Assembly (NCBI GenBank): GCA_016806145.1
Contig: CP063167.1
Location: forward strand, 1,794,501-1,858,500
DNA length: 64,000 nt
Source of the DNA: Variovorax paradoxus
GTDB taxonomy: Bacteria; Pseudomonadota; Gammaproteobacteria; Burkholderiales; Burkholderiaceae_C
Direction of reading: 5' to 3'
This document shows positions 33,979-42,252 of the stretch, piece after piece; position 1 is the stretch's first letter; every line of letters starts with the position of its first letter. A model generated the notes under the pieces. It worked only from the letters and a program-made list of their open reading frames with translations, was not told where the DNA came from and made no database searches. The translations under genes were made by a program, and so were the position numbers.

Positions 33979-34884
33979 ATGATCGCCGCCATGCTGATGC
34001 AACAACTACTCAATGGCGTGGTCGTGGGCAGCGTCTATGCGCTGTTCGCGCTCGGGTTTACCCTTCTGTTCGGGGTCAACCACATCATGAACATGGCCCA
34101 TGGCTCGGTGTTCATGTGGGGCGCGTTCGCGGGCCTGTACGCGGTCACGGTGCTCGACGCGCCGATCTATGTCGCCCTGCTGATCGGCATGCTCGCGGGC
34201 GGGCTGGTCTCGGTGGCGCTGGACCTGTTCGCGTTCCGCCCGCTGCGCCGCCGCGGCGCGCCGGAGTTCTCGGCCATCGTGTCATCGATCGGCGCCGACC
34301 TGGTGCTGCTCGCGCTGGCGCAGAAGCTGTCGAACACGGCCGTGATGCGCTTTCCCTTCGATGCCTTCCCGGTGGTCATCTACACCATCGGCGGGGTGCG
34401 CGTGCAGCTGCTGCAGCTGGTGATCGTGGCGCTGGTGGTGGCGATGGTGTTCGGCCTGGTCTGGTACCTCTACCGCACCGGTTTCGGCCAGCGCATCCGC
34501 TGCGTGGCCTATTCGGAGCAGACCTCGCGATTGCTGGGCATCAACCCCGGGCCGGTGAACATGCAGGTGTTCCTGATCTCGGGCGCGCTCGCGGGCATGG
34601 CCGGCGTGCTGATCGGGCTGGTCTTCAACTCGGTGCACTTCGCGATGGGCGAGCCGCTGCTGCTGCGCGCCTTCGTGATCATCATCCTCGGCGGGCTCGG
34701 CAGCATTCCGGGCGCGCTGATCGCGGGGCTCGCGATCGGCATCGTGCAGACGCTCGCGGTGGCCTATGTCTCCTCGGGCGTGGCGGAGGCGATCGTCTTC
34801 ACCGCGCTGTTCGTCGTCATCCTGGTCCGGCCCACCGGCCTGTTCGGTCAATCGTCCGCCGCCATGCGGGTGCAACGCGCATGA
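33979..34884 (+). CDS. Branched-chain-type ABC transporter permease (LivH type)
   Basis: 301 residues, polytopic, with the LivH signatures LLNGVVVGSVYALFALGFTLLFGVNHIMNMAHG near the start and GGLGSIPGALIAGLAIGIVQ near the end. It overlaps the next permease by ATGA. In these catabolic settings the LivHMGF family often imports aromatic or other carboxylates rather than amino acids; the neighbouring P450 and dehydrogenase genes support that as inference. Confidence 0.96.
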   Translation: MIAAMLMQQLLNGVVVGSVYALFALGFTLLFGVNHIMNMAHGSVFMWGAFAGLYAVTVLDAPIYVALLIGMLAGGLVSVALDLFAFRPLRRRGAPEFSAIVSSIGADLVLLALAQKLSNTAVMRFPFDAFPVVIYTIGGVRVQLLQLVIVALVVAMVFGLVWYLYRTGFGQRIRCVAYSEQTSRLLGINPGPVNMQVFLISGALAGMAGVLIGLVFNSVHFAMGEPLLLRAFVIIILGGLGSIPGALIAGLAIGIVQTLAVAYVSSGVAEAIVFTALFVVILVRPTGLFGQSSAAMRVQRA

Positions 34885-35819
34885 TGAACTTCTTCTACAC
34901 CTACCAGTCGTTGTTCGACCACATCCTGGTCTACGCGATGCTCGCGATGAGCCAGTACGTGGTGCTGCGCGCGGGCGTGTTCTCGCTCGGCAGCGCGGGT
35001 TTCGCCGCCATCGGCGCCTATGGCTGCGCGCTGCTGGTGGTCAAGGCCGGCTGGCCGCCGCTGGCGGCGATCGCCGCGGGCACCGCGCTCGGCGGCGCGG
35101 CGAGCGCCGTGCTAGCCTTTCCGCTGTCGCGGCTGCGCGGCGTGTTCCAGGCGGTCGCCACCCTGGCCATGGTGCAGATCGTGCTGTCGGCCACGCAGAA
35201 CTGGACCAGCGTGACCAACGGCGCGATCGGCATCAGCGGCATTCCGAAGGTGGCCGGCACCGGCGAGCTGCTGCTGATCGTGGTCGCGGTGGTGGTGCTG
35301 CTGGCCGCGATGGGCCGCCACAGCATCGGCCGCGCGATGGACGTGATCCGCGAGGACGAGACCGTGGCCGTGTCGCTCGGCATCTCGGTGCCCTACCACC
35401 AGCGCATCGCCTTCATCCTCTCGGGCCTGCTCGCGGGCCTGGGCGGCGCGCTGCAGGCCTCGAGCAGCTATGCCATCACGCCCGGCGAGTTCGGCTTCGG
35501 CATGCTGGTGGCGGTGCTCGCGATGGTGGTGCTCGGCGGGCGAACTTCTGTGTGGGGCGCGCTCGTGGGCGCGGCGATTCTCACCACCTTGCCCGAGCTG
35601 TTCCGCGTGTTCGCCGACTACCGCAACGTGGTGCAGGGCATCCTGCTGATGCTGGTGATCGTCTACCTGCCGCGCGGCGTGGCCGACACCGCGATCGCGC
35701 TGCTGCACGACCGCCGTTTGCGGCGCCAGGCGGGCCATGCGCCGCGCGCGCCCGCGGCACCGGCGGTGCCCAAGGCACCCATCGTCAAGACATCGATCGA
35801 AGGAGGCCTGCGCCCATGA
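34881..35819 (+). CDS. Branched-chain-type ABC transporter permease (LivM type)
   Basis: 312 residues, the second membrane subunit. Typical motifs are MSQYVVLRAGVFSLGSAGFAAIGAYGCALL and LSGLLAGLGGALQASSSYAITPGEFGF, with GGRTSVWGALVGAAIL in the last helices. A basic, Ala/Pro-rich cytoplasmic tail of about 40 residues follows. It overlaps both neighbours by four bases, so the four transporter genes are translated as a block. Confidence 0.96.
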   Translation: MMNFFYTYQSLFDHILVYAMLAMSQYVVLRAGVFSLGSAGFAAIGAYGCALLVVKAGWPPLAAIAAGTALGGAASAVLAFPLSRLRGVFQAVATLAMVQIVLSATQNWTSVTNGAIGISGIPKVAGTGELLLIVVAVVVLLAAMGRHSIGRAMDVIREDETVAVSLGISVPYHQRIAFILSGLLAGLGGALQASSSYAITPGEFGFGMLVAVLAMVVLGGRTSVWGALVGAAILTTLPELFRVFADYRNVVQGILLMLVIVYLPRGVADTAIALLHDRRLRRQAGHAPRAPAAPAVPKAPIVKTSIEGGLRP

Positions 35820-36574
35820 CCGCGACCCTGGTTCTCGAAGGCGTGGCCCGCCATTTCGGCGGCGTGCCGGCCGTCGACGGCCTGAGCCTGCAGGTGCCGG
35901 CCGGGCAGATCACCGGCCTGATCGGCCCTAACGGCGCGGGCAAGACCACGGTGGTCAACCTGATCACCGGGCTGCTGCACCTGACGGCGGGCCGGGTGCT
36001 TCTCGAGGGCCGCGACGTCTCGCGCGACGAGGCGCCCGCGCTCGCGCGTGCCGGCGTGGCGCGCACCTTCCAGAACATCCGCCTGGTGCCCGACGCGAGC
36101 GTGCGCGAGAACGTGGTGGCGGGCTTCCATCGGCACGAGAAGTCCGGCCTGTGGGCCAACCTGCTGGGCCTGCCGTCGGCGCGCGCCGAGGCGCGCGAGC
36201 TCGATGCGCGCGCGATGGAACTGCTCGAGCGCTTCGGCATGACCGCGCTGGCCGAGCACCGCGCGGGCAGCCTCTCGTACGGCCACCAGCGGCGCATCGA
36301 GATGATGCGCGCGCTGGCCACCAGCCCGAAGCTGCTGCTGCTCGACGAGCCCGTGGCCGGCATGAACGACGCCGAGGCCGAGAGCCTCGCCGGCATCTTC
36401 CGCAACGTGGCCGCCAGTGGCGTGGCGGTGCTGCTGATCGAGCACAACATGCGCTTCGTCATGTCGCTGTGCTCGCACCTGTACGTGCTGGCCTCGGGCC
36501 GGCTGATCGCCGACGGCCTGCCCGAGGCGGTGGGTCGCGACCCGAAGGTCGTCGAAGCCTATCTGGGAGCCTGA
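35816..36574 (+). CDS. Branched-chain-type ABC transporter ATP-binding protein (LivG type)
   Basis: 252 residues. Walker A GPNGAGKTT, Q-loop TFQNIRLV, signature LSYGHQRRIEMMRALA, Walker B LLLLDEPVAGMND and switch His in LIEHNMRFVM. LSYGH in place of LSGGQ is normal for LivG proteins. It begins inside the stop of the LivM-type gene. Confidence 0.96.
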   Translation: MTATLVLEGVARHFGGVPAVDGLSLQVPAGQITGLIGPNGAGKTTVVNLITGLLHLTAGRVLLEGRDVSRDEAPALARAGVARTFQNIRLVPDASVRENVVAGFHRHEKSGLWANLLGLPSARAEARELDARAMELLERFGMTALAEHRAGSLSYGHQRRIEMMRALATSPKLLLLDEPVAGMNDAEAESLAGIFRNVAASGVAVLLIEHNMRFVMSLCSHLYVLASGRLIADGLPEAVGRDPKVVEAYLGA

Positions 36575-36577
36575 ACC

Positions 36578-37294
36578 ATGCTCGAGATCCGAAACCTCGA
36601 CGTCCACTACCGCGGCATCCAGGCGTTGCGCGGCGTGAGCCTCCATGTGAAGCAGGGCGAGATCTTCGCGCTGATCGGCCCCAACGGCGCCGGCAAGTCG
36701 AGCCTGGTGAACGCGCTCTCGGGCCTCGTGCCCACGGGCGGCGAAATCCGTTTCGAAGGCCAGCCGCTGGGGCGCATGCCCGCGCACCTGCGTTCGCGCG
36801 CCGGCATCATCCAAGTGCCCGAGGGCCGGCGCGTGATCGCGCCCTTGTCGGTGGCGGAGAACCTCGAGCTCGGCCGTCAGGCGGCGGGCGTGCGCGGCAG
36901 CGATGCGAAGGACCTGGAGCGCGTGCATGCGCTGTTCCCAGTGCTCAAGGACCGGCGCCATCAGCTCTCGGGTTCGCTGTCGGGCGGCCAGCAGCAGATG
37001 CTTGCGATCGGTCGCGCGCTGATGGCGCGCCCGCGCGTGCTGATGCTCGACGAGCCCAGCCTCGGGCTCGCGCCCGTGATCATCAAGGAGGTGTTCCGCG
37101 CGCTGGTGCAGCTCAATCGCGAGGGCATGACCATCCTGCTGGTGGAGCAGAACGCGCGCCTCGCGCTGCAGACCGCGCACCGCGCCGCGGTGCTCGAGCA
37201 GGGGCGCATCGTGCACGAGGGCAAGGCGAGCGAACTGGCGAACGATCCGGTTATTGCGGACCACTACTTCGGGCGGGCCGGCCTGATCGCGTGA
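36578..37294 (+). CDS. Branched-chain-type ABC transporter ATP-binding protein (LivF type)
   Basis: 238 residues. Walker A GPNGAGKSS, signature LSGGQQQMLAIGRALM, Walker B VLMLDEPSLGLAP and switch region LLVEQNARLAL, the LivF form. The N-terminus MLEIRNLDVHYRGIQALRGVSL is also typical. It closes the transporter operon three bases after the LivG-type gene and is followed by the convergent aldehyde dehydrogenase gene. Confidence 0.96.
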   Translation: MLEIRNLDVHYRGIQALRGVSLHVKQGEIFALIGPNGAGKSSLVNALSGLVPTGGEIRFEGQPLGRMPAHLRSRAGIIQVPEGRRVIAPLSVAENLELGRQAAGVRGSDAKDLERVHALFPVLKDRRHQLSGSLSGGQQQMLAIGRALMARPRVLMLDEPSLGLAPVIIKEVFRALVQLNREGMTILLVEQNARLALQTAHRAAVLEQGRIVHEGKASELANDPVIADHYFGRAGLIA

Positions 37295-37309
37295 TCGGCA
37301 CGGGCACGC

Positions 37310-38728
37310 TCAGGCGGTGGTGATCGTCTTCGGCTCGAGGAACGCCTCGAGCCCGAACATCCCGAACTCCCGCCCGATCCCTGACTGCTTGACCCCGCCA
37401 AAGGGCGCGAGCAGGTCGGGCGCGATGCGGTTGACGAGCACCGTGCCGGCCTCGAGGCGCGCGGCGACGCGGCCGGCGTGTTGCGCATCCGACGAGAACA
37501 CGTAGGCCTGCAGTCCGTAGGGCGTGTCGTTCGCGATCGCGACGGCCTCATCCTTGCCTTCGTAGCCGAGCACCGACAGCACCGGCCCGAAGATCTCTTC
37601 GCGCGCGATGTCCATGTCGTTGCGCACGTCGGCAAACACCGTGGGCCTGACATACCAGCCGCGCGACAGTCCCTCGGGCCGGCCCTCGCCGCCGGCCACG
37701 AGCGTCGCGCCCTGTTCCTTGCCGCGCCGGATGAAGCGCTGGATGCGCTCGAACTGGGCCGCGTTCAACAGCGGCCCGATGGCCGTGGCCGGATCGCGCG
37801 GATCGCCCACTCGCAGCGCGGTTGCGATGGCGGCGATGCGCTCGATCGCTTCGGGCATGCGCGCACGCGGGATCAGGAGCCGTGTGCCCGCGACGCAGGC
37901 CTGGCCGTTGTTCATGAACGCCGCGTTGAGTGCCAGCGGCAGCGCGCGCGCGAAGTCGGCGTCGTCGAGCACGATCGAGGCCGACTTGCCGGTGAGCGCG
38001 AGGCTCACGCGCTTCATGGTGTCGAGCGCGGCGCGTGCGATCAGCTTGCCGGTGGGCGTCGAGCCCGTGAACGACAGCTTCGCGATGCCGGGATGGGTGG
38101 CGATCTCGTCGCCCACGTCGGCGCCGCGGCCGAGCAGCACATTGAACGCGCCCGCGGGCAGGCCCGCGTCGTGCAATGCCTCGGTCACCACCTGGGCCTG
38201 GATCGGTCCCAGCTCGCTGGGCTTGATGACCGACGCGCAGCCGGCCGCGATCGCCGAGGCGAGCTTGCTGCAGACCGAGCCGGCGACGCTGTTCCAGGGC
38301 GCGATCAGCCCGGCCACGCCGACCGGCGCCAGCGTCACCGTCGAATCGCCGACGCGGCGTGTGAACTCGAAGGCCTCGAGCGTGCGTGCCGCATTGGCGA
38401 AGCATTGCGAGGCGTAGTCGCTGACCCACTGCGCGCGCGCGAGCGGGCCGCCGTACTCCTCGATGGTCGCGTCGCGGATCGCGTCGGTGCGCGCGAGCAC
38501 GGCGGTGCGCAGCCGCTCGAGCATCTCGATGCGCTCGGCCTTGCCGGTGGCGGCCAGCGCGGGCTGGGCGCGCTGCGCGGCCGCGATCGCGCGCTTCGCG
38601 TCGTCGCGGTTGGCGAGCGTCGCGGTGCCGATGCGCTGTTCGGTCGCGGGGTTGGCGATCTCCACGACCTCGGTGCCCTGCACGGCCACGAAGGCGCCGT
38701 CGATGTAGGCCTTGTCGATGTTCCACAT
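37310..38728 (-). CDS. Aldehyde dehydrogenase-family protein lacking the catalytic Glu
   Basis: 472 residues, usual ALDH length. The Rossmann region (APWNSVAG with Asn146, VIKPSE with Lys169, [11 protein letters not shown]) and the nucleophile motif NNGQACVAG with Cys278 are intact. The LELGGKS element, whose Glu is the general base, reads LALTGKS, so Ala244 replaces Glu. [10 protein letters not shown] is present. AGGAG is eight bases from the ATG. It is divergent from a LysR gene. It may oxidise an aldehyde to a CoA ester or acid by a Glu-independent route, or be impaired; this is undecided. Confidence 0.93.
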   Translation of the reverse strand: MWNIDKAYIDGAFVAVQGTEVVEIANPATEQRIGTATLANRDDAKRAIAAAQRAQPALAATGKAERIEMLERLRTAVLARTDAIRDATIEEYGGPLARAQWVSDYASQCFANAARTLEAFEFTRRVGDSTVTLAPVGVAGLIAPWNSVAGSVCSKLASAIAAGCASVIKPSELGPIQAQVVTEALHDAGLPAGAFNVLLGRGADVGDEIATHPGIAKLSFTGSTPTGKLIARAALDTMKRVSLALTGKSASIVLDDADFARALPLALNAAFMNNGQACVAGTRLLIPRARMPEAIERIAAIATALRVGDPRDPATAIGPLLNAAQFERIQRFIRRGKEQGATLVAGGEGRPEGLSRGWYVRPTVFADVRNDMDIAREEIFGPVLSVLGYEGKDEAVAIANDTPYGLQAYVFSSDAQHAGRVAARLEAGTVLVNRIAPDLLAPFGGVKQSGIGREFGMFGLEAFLEPKTITTA

Positions 38729-38794
38729 GGTGCTGACTCCTGGCTTGTTGCCGCCGGTTGGCGGGGTTGAAGGCAGTCTAGGAAGCCGACATCG

Positions 38795-38814
38795 TTTTGA
38801 GAATCCGATCAAAA
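38795..38814. promoter_or_regulatory. Inverted repeat between divergent aldehyde dehydrogenase and LysR genes
   Basis: TTTTGA (38795-38800) and TCAAAA (38809-38814) are separated by GAATCCGA, followed by a second short palindrome ATGAG/CTCAT (38814-38818 and 38823-38827). They stand between two starts 115 bases apart, a natural LysR binding region. AT-rich compared with surroundings. Binding is inferred. Confidence 0.5.
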
Positions 38815-38843
38815 TGAGATGACTCATCCAGAAAATCGGAACA

Positions 38844-39815
38844 ATGCACAAGAGCGGCCTGATCGAACTCGAGGTGGTGCTGGCCGTCGCGCGGCGGCAG
38901 GGCTTTCGCGCCGCGGCGGTGGAGCTGGAGATGTCGACCACCGCCGTCAGCAACGCCGTGTCGAGCCTCGAGGCCCGGCTCGGCGCGCGGCTGTTCCATC
39001 GCACCACGCGCAGCGTCTCGCTGACCGAGGCCGGTCGTCAGTTCGTCGAGCAGATCGGCCCGGCCGTCACGAGCATCCGCGATGCGATGGACAGCGTCGG
39101 TGAGCGCCGGGCCACCTTGGGCGGCACCCTGCGCATCAACAGCGCGCTGGGCGCGGCGCTCATGGTGTTCCGGCCGCTCGTGGTGGAGTTCCTGCGCCGT
39201 CACCCGGGCGTGACCGTCGACATCGTCACCGAGGGCCGCATGGTCGACATCGTCGCCGAGGGCTTCGACGCCGGCCTGCGCCTCGCGCCATTGGTGCCGC
39301 GCGACATGGTGCGCGTGCCGCTCGGCGGCAGCCTGCGCATGGCCGTGGTGGCGTCGGCCGACTACTTCACGAACCGTCCCCGGCCCGAGGTGCCCACCGA
39401 CCTGATGCAACACGCCTGCATCCGCGCGCGCCTGCCGAGCGGCGTGCCTTCGCCGTGGGAGTTCGCGCAAGGCGGCGAGCCGTTCACTGTGGATGTGCCG
39501 GGGCCGCTGGTGCTCGATGCGCCGATGCTGATGCTCGAGGCGGTGCGGCAAGGCGTGGGGGTGGCGCAGCTGGCCGAGTGGTATGTGGCGGAGGATTTAG
39601 CAGGCGGGCGGCTGGTGCGAGTGCTCGACGAGTGGACGGTGCCTGTGCCTGGGTTGTGCCTCTACTACGCGGGGCATCGGCATCTGCCTGCGGCGTTGCG
39701 GGCGTTGGTGGATTTGGTGCATGAGCTGCGGGTGGGTGAGGAGAAACGAAGTGGCGGGGCCGGCGTTGCGAAAGGAAAGCGCGGGAGCGGCAAGGCGAGA
39801 TCGAAACACGGTTGA
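38844..39815 (+). CDS. LysR-family transcriptional regulator
   Basis: 323 residues. Winged helix at about 5-65 ([41 protein letters not shown]), then a LysR effector domain with [32 protein letters not shown]. The C-terminus has a basic extension ([23 protein letters not shown] region) beyond the usual end. It is divergent from the aldehyde dehydrogenase gene, its probable target. Confidence 0.94.
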   Translation: MHKSGLIELEVVLAVARRQGFRAAAVELEMSTTAVSNAVSSLEARLGARLFHRTTRSVSLTEAGRQFVEQIGPAVTSIRDAMDSVGERRATLGGTLRINSALGAALMVFRPLVVEFLRRHPGVTVDIVTEGRMVDIVAEGFDAGLRLAPLVPRDMVRVPLGGSLRMAVVASADYFTNRPRPEVPTDLMQHACIRARLPSGVPSPWEFAQGGEPFTVDVPGPLVLDAPMLMLEAVRQGVGVAQLAEWYVAEDLAGGRLVRVLDEWTVPVPGLCLYYAGHRHLPAALRALVDLVHELRVGEEKRSGGAGVAKGKRGSGKARSKHG

Positions 39816-40020
39816 TTCTTTCGGCTGGCCGGTGTGCGACTGCGCGCCCGCACCTTGCTTGCACTTCTGCCAAGTTTCTGCCGCGCCGAGGTTCCATCTG
39901 AGCGTGGCGCGCCTTCAGACGGAGGTCCGTCGGGGTAGTCTTCACCTCACAGAAGCAAGCGTGAGGGAGTAGGCGAAAGATGGCGAGTCGATGCGGCCCT
40001 GCATCGACGGGTTGACATTA

Positions 40021-40036
40021 TTCGTCGATAAACGAA
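40021..40036. promoter_or_regulatory. Palindrome at the toxin-antitoxin promoter
   Basis: TTCGT (40021-40025) and ACGAA (40032-40036) flank CGATAA and end two bases before the toxin start. A TTGACA hexamer lies just upstream at 40012-40017. Type II antitoxins usually bind such a palindrome to autoregulate. The exact -10 element is unclear. Confidence 0.45.
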
Positions 40037-40037
40037 A

Positions 40038-40388
40038 ATGAATGCCTACAGCGTCGAACACTATCTGACGGCGGGCGAGCACCGCGATCCCTACCTGGAC
40101 TGGTTGCAGCGTCTTCGTGACAACCAGGCGAAGGTGTCGGTGATTCGTCGTGTAGCCCGGATCGAGCTGGGCAATTTCGGCGATCACAAGTTTTGCCGCG
40201 ATGGTGTCTGGGAATTGCGTATCGACCTGGGGCCGGGCTACCGGGTGTACTACGCCCTGTCCGGCCATCGCGTGGTGCTGCTGCTGTGCGGTGGCGACAA
40301 GCGGACTCAGGAGACGGACATCGCCAAAGCGGTGATTCACTGGCAGGACTGGCAACGGAGAGCGGACGATGAGAAGCAAGCCCCATGA
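40038..40388 (+). CDS. HigB/RelE-type toxin (addiction-module killer protein)
   Basis: 116 residues of the RelE/ParE superfamily, the subtype often listed as addiction-module killer protein. It has the basic core VIRRVARIELGNFGDHK and the C-terminal YRVYYALSGHRVVLLLCGGDKRTQETDIAKA, the usual end of the fold, where K/R residues act in mRNA cleavage. It precedes and overlaps its antitoxin by 20 bases, the higBA-like gene order. Probably a ribosome-dependent mRNA interferase. Confidence 0.88.
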   Translation: MNAYSVEHYLTAGEHRDPYLDWLQRLRDNQAKVSVIRRVARIELGNFGDHKFCRDGVWELRIDLGPGYRVYYALSGHRVVLLLCGGDKRTQETDIAKAVIHWQDWQRRADDEKQAP

Positions 40389-40680
40389 CGAAGCGATGGC
40401 CGAGCTGTATCGCAGCGATCCGGCCCTCGCGCTCGAGGTCATCAACACCATCCTGGCCGACGGCGACCAGGCCGAGCTGCTGATCGTGCTGCGCCAGATG
40501 ACGCAGGCATTCGGCGGGGTGCAGGCCGTGGCCGAGCAGGCGCAGCTGAATCCGACCCAGCTCTATCGCACGTTGTCGCCGAAGGGCAACCCTGCGCTCA
40601 GCAGCCTGTCTGCCATTCTCAGGGCCATGGGGCTGCGATTGGCGGTGCAGCCGCTGGTGGTATCTACGCAGGCCAGCTGA
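40369..40680 (+). CDS. HigA-like helix-turn-helix antitoxin
   Basis: 103 residues. A Cro/C1-like helix-turn-helix is seen at about 45-95 (FGGVQAVAEQAQLNPTQLYRTLSPKGNPALSSLSAILRAMGLRL), as in addiction-module antidotes of this subtype. The N-terminal acidic segment (MRSKPHDEAMAELYRSDPALALEVINTIL) should embrace the toxin. It overlaps the toxin gene and probably represses both from the palindrome at 40021-40036. Confidence 0.88.
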   Translation: MRSKPHDEAMAELYRSDPALALEVINTILADGDQAELLIVLRQMTQAFGGVQAVAEQAQLNPTQLYRTLSPKGNPALSSLSAILRAMGLRLAVQPLVVSTQAS

Positions 40681-40743
40681 ACCCGCACGGTCGGAGCGTC
40701 GTGGACGGCCCCATGGACGGGAAGTCGATGACCGGCCGAATGT

Positions 40744-41553
40744 TCAGTGCGGCCCATCCCCTTTCGACGCCAACGCCCGCTCGACAGCAGGTTTGGCATG
40801 CGCCACGAACGCCGCCACCTCACCCTGCCGCGCCGCCAGATCGTCCACCGCCTGCCCCAGATAGGCCTCCCTAGCCCGCGCCATCAACGGCCGCAACTCG
40901 TCGGGCAGCCGTTCGATCACCCAAGCCGCAGCCGCATCCTTCGAAGCAATGCCACCGGTCGCGGCACTGAACCAGATGCGTGCCAGCGCGAGCACCACGT
41001 TGCGCTCGTCGCCATCCCAGTCCGCGGGTTCGTTCCAGATGCCGATGGTGTCGTGCAGCGCCTGTGCGAAGTCGCTCGCGGGCACCGGATCGAACAGGGT
41101 CTCGGCGGCGGGGCCGATCAGCGCGACGCTGTGCTGCCTGGCCTTGGTCAGCAGGATCGCGAGGTCGCGGTCGAGCTCGGGCGCGTCGAAGACGCCGGCC
41201 TTCAACTCGTCGCGCAGCCATTCGCCGAACTGCAGTTCGCGCCGCGCCGGGTAGCGCCAGGGAAGCACCTCGTCGTGCACGACGATCGTCACCTCGAGCG
41301 GGCGCAGCGCCGCGTCGGTACCTGGCGGGGCCGACACCGAGAGCAGGTCGGTCATCAGCGCCTGCCGGGTCGCGGGCGTCAGCGGCGTGGTCACGCAGAC
41401 CAGCAGGTCGATGTCGCTTTCGGGCTGGAGGCCGCCGTCGACGGCCGAGCCGAACAGGTGGAGGGATTCGAGGGTACTGGCCAGGTGGCGTTCGAGCACG
41501 ACGCGGGCGAGCGAGAGTTGCGGAGCGATATCGATGGGAAGCCATGCGGTCAT
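40744..41553 (-). CDS. AadA-like aminoglycoside nucleotidyltransferase
   Basis: 269 residues, close in layout to ANT(3'')(9) AadA. The nucleotidyltransferase motif GSAVDGGLQPESDID gives Gly35-Ser36 and Asp47/Asp49; Glu87 (LEVTIVVHD), Trp112 (FGEWLRDE) and Asp182 (GDERNVVLALARIW) fall at the numbers reported as functional in Salmonella AadA. The C-terminal helical domain (KDAAAAWVIERLP, AREAYLGQ) is complete. No integron features such as attC or an integrase are nearby, so it looks like a resident chromosomal gene. Activity on streptomycin or spectinomycin is plausible but not shown. Confidence 0.9.
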   Translation of the reverse strand: MTAWLPIDIAPQLSLARVVLERHLASTLESLHLFGSAVDGGLQPESDIDLLVCVTTPLTPATRQALMTDLLSVSAPPGTDAALRPLEVTIVVHDEVLPWRYPARRELQFGEWLRDELKAGVFDAPELDRDLAILLTKARQHSVALIGPAAETLFDPVPASDFAQALHDTIGIWNEPADWDGDERNVVLALARIWFSAATGGIASKDAAAAWVIERLPDELRPLMARAREAYLGQAVDDLAARQGEVAAFVAHAKPAVERALASKGDGPH

Positions 41554-41622
41554 CGGGCTATTCGAACGTCGACGCATCTCGGTTGCAATCGTGCACCTGT
41601 TGGCCCAAGGGGTTTTCGCCCC

Positions 41623-42244
41623 TCAGCGCAGCGCGATCATCAGCAAGCCTGTAGCCGCCAGCGCCGCGGTCCACCCGCGCTTCAGCGCCTGCCCTTCGAG
41701 CCACCGCGGGTGCCGCGCGATGCCGCGGCACACGCCGGTCGCGATCAGCCCCGTGGCCAGCAGCATCGCCGCCGTGTGCACCGCAACCGGCGAGCGCCAG
41801 CGCCATCGAGCCCGATGCGGTGATGGCCCGCGCGGGATCGCCGGTGAGGCACAGCGGCACGAGCGCGGGCACCAGCATGAGCCCGGCGCCGTGCGCGGTC
41901 GCCATCACGAAGGACCAGCCCGCGAGGCCCGCATGGCTCGCTCGCGATCCAATGGTGAAACGGCCACCACGCAGCAGCCGGTAGACCGCCGCGAAGAGAA
42001 GCAGCGCGCCAGCCAGCACCTGCACCAGCGCACGTTCCAGCCACAGCCCCTGCGCGACGACGAAGGCCACGATTGCGACCGATGCGAAATGCCCGACGGC
42101 GATCGGCAGCAGCGCGCGCCGTGCCCTTCCAGCGTCACGCGCCCGCACGCCCCAGGCCGCGGCGAACATCCAGCCATTGGCCGGACTCAGCCCATGGAAG
42201 GCGCCGAGCCCCGCGACAGCCAGCCAGGGCCAGAACGCGGTCAT
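41623..42244 (-). pseudogene. Frameshifted HupE/UreJ-like membrane protein
   Basis: From the ATG at 42244 one frame reads a membrane protein (LAVAGLGAFHGLSPANGWMFA, then GHFASVAIVAFVVAQGLWLERALVQVLAGALLL) until about 41790. There the expected ALALAVAVHTAAMLLATG is split: the second part continues in another frame to a TGA at 41623-41625 (ATGLLMIALR end). Dropping one G in the CCGG at about 41787-41790 restores one 206-residue protein. FHGLxPANGW is typical of HupE/UreJ-type metal transporters. It is either a pseudogene or a sequencing slip. Confidence 0.72.
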
Positions 42245-42252
42245 GGAAGGTC

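Noticed and set aside
33918..33979. A plus-strand regulon promoter for the LivH-type operon
   Set aside because: The operator is 60 bases away, but the base pairs where -35 should be read CGGCGG and no -10 at 16-18 bp is convincing. Divergent control is possible but not supported.
40744..41623. Integron cassette or attC site around the AadA-like gene
   Set aside because: No integrase, attI or attC-type inverted core sequences are seen, and the flanks are ordinary chromosomal genes.
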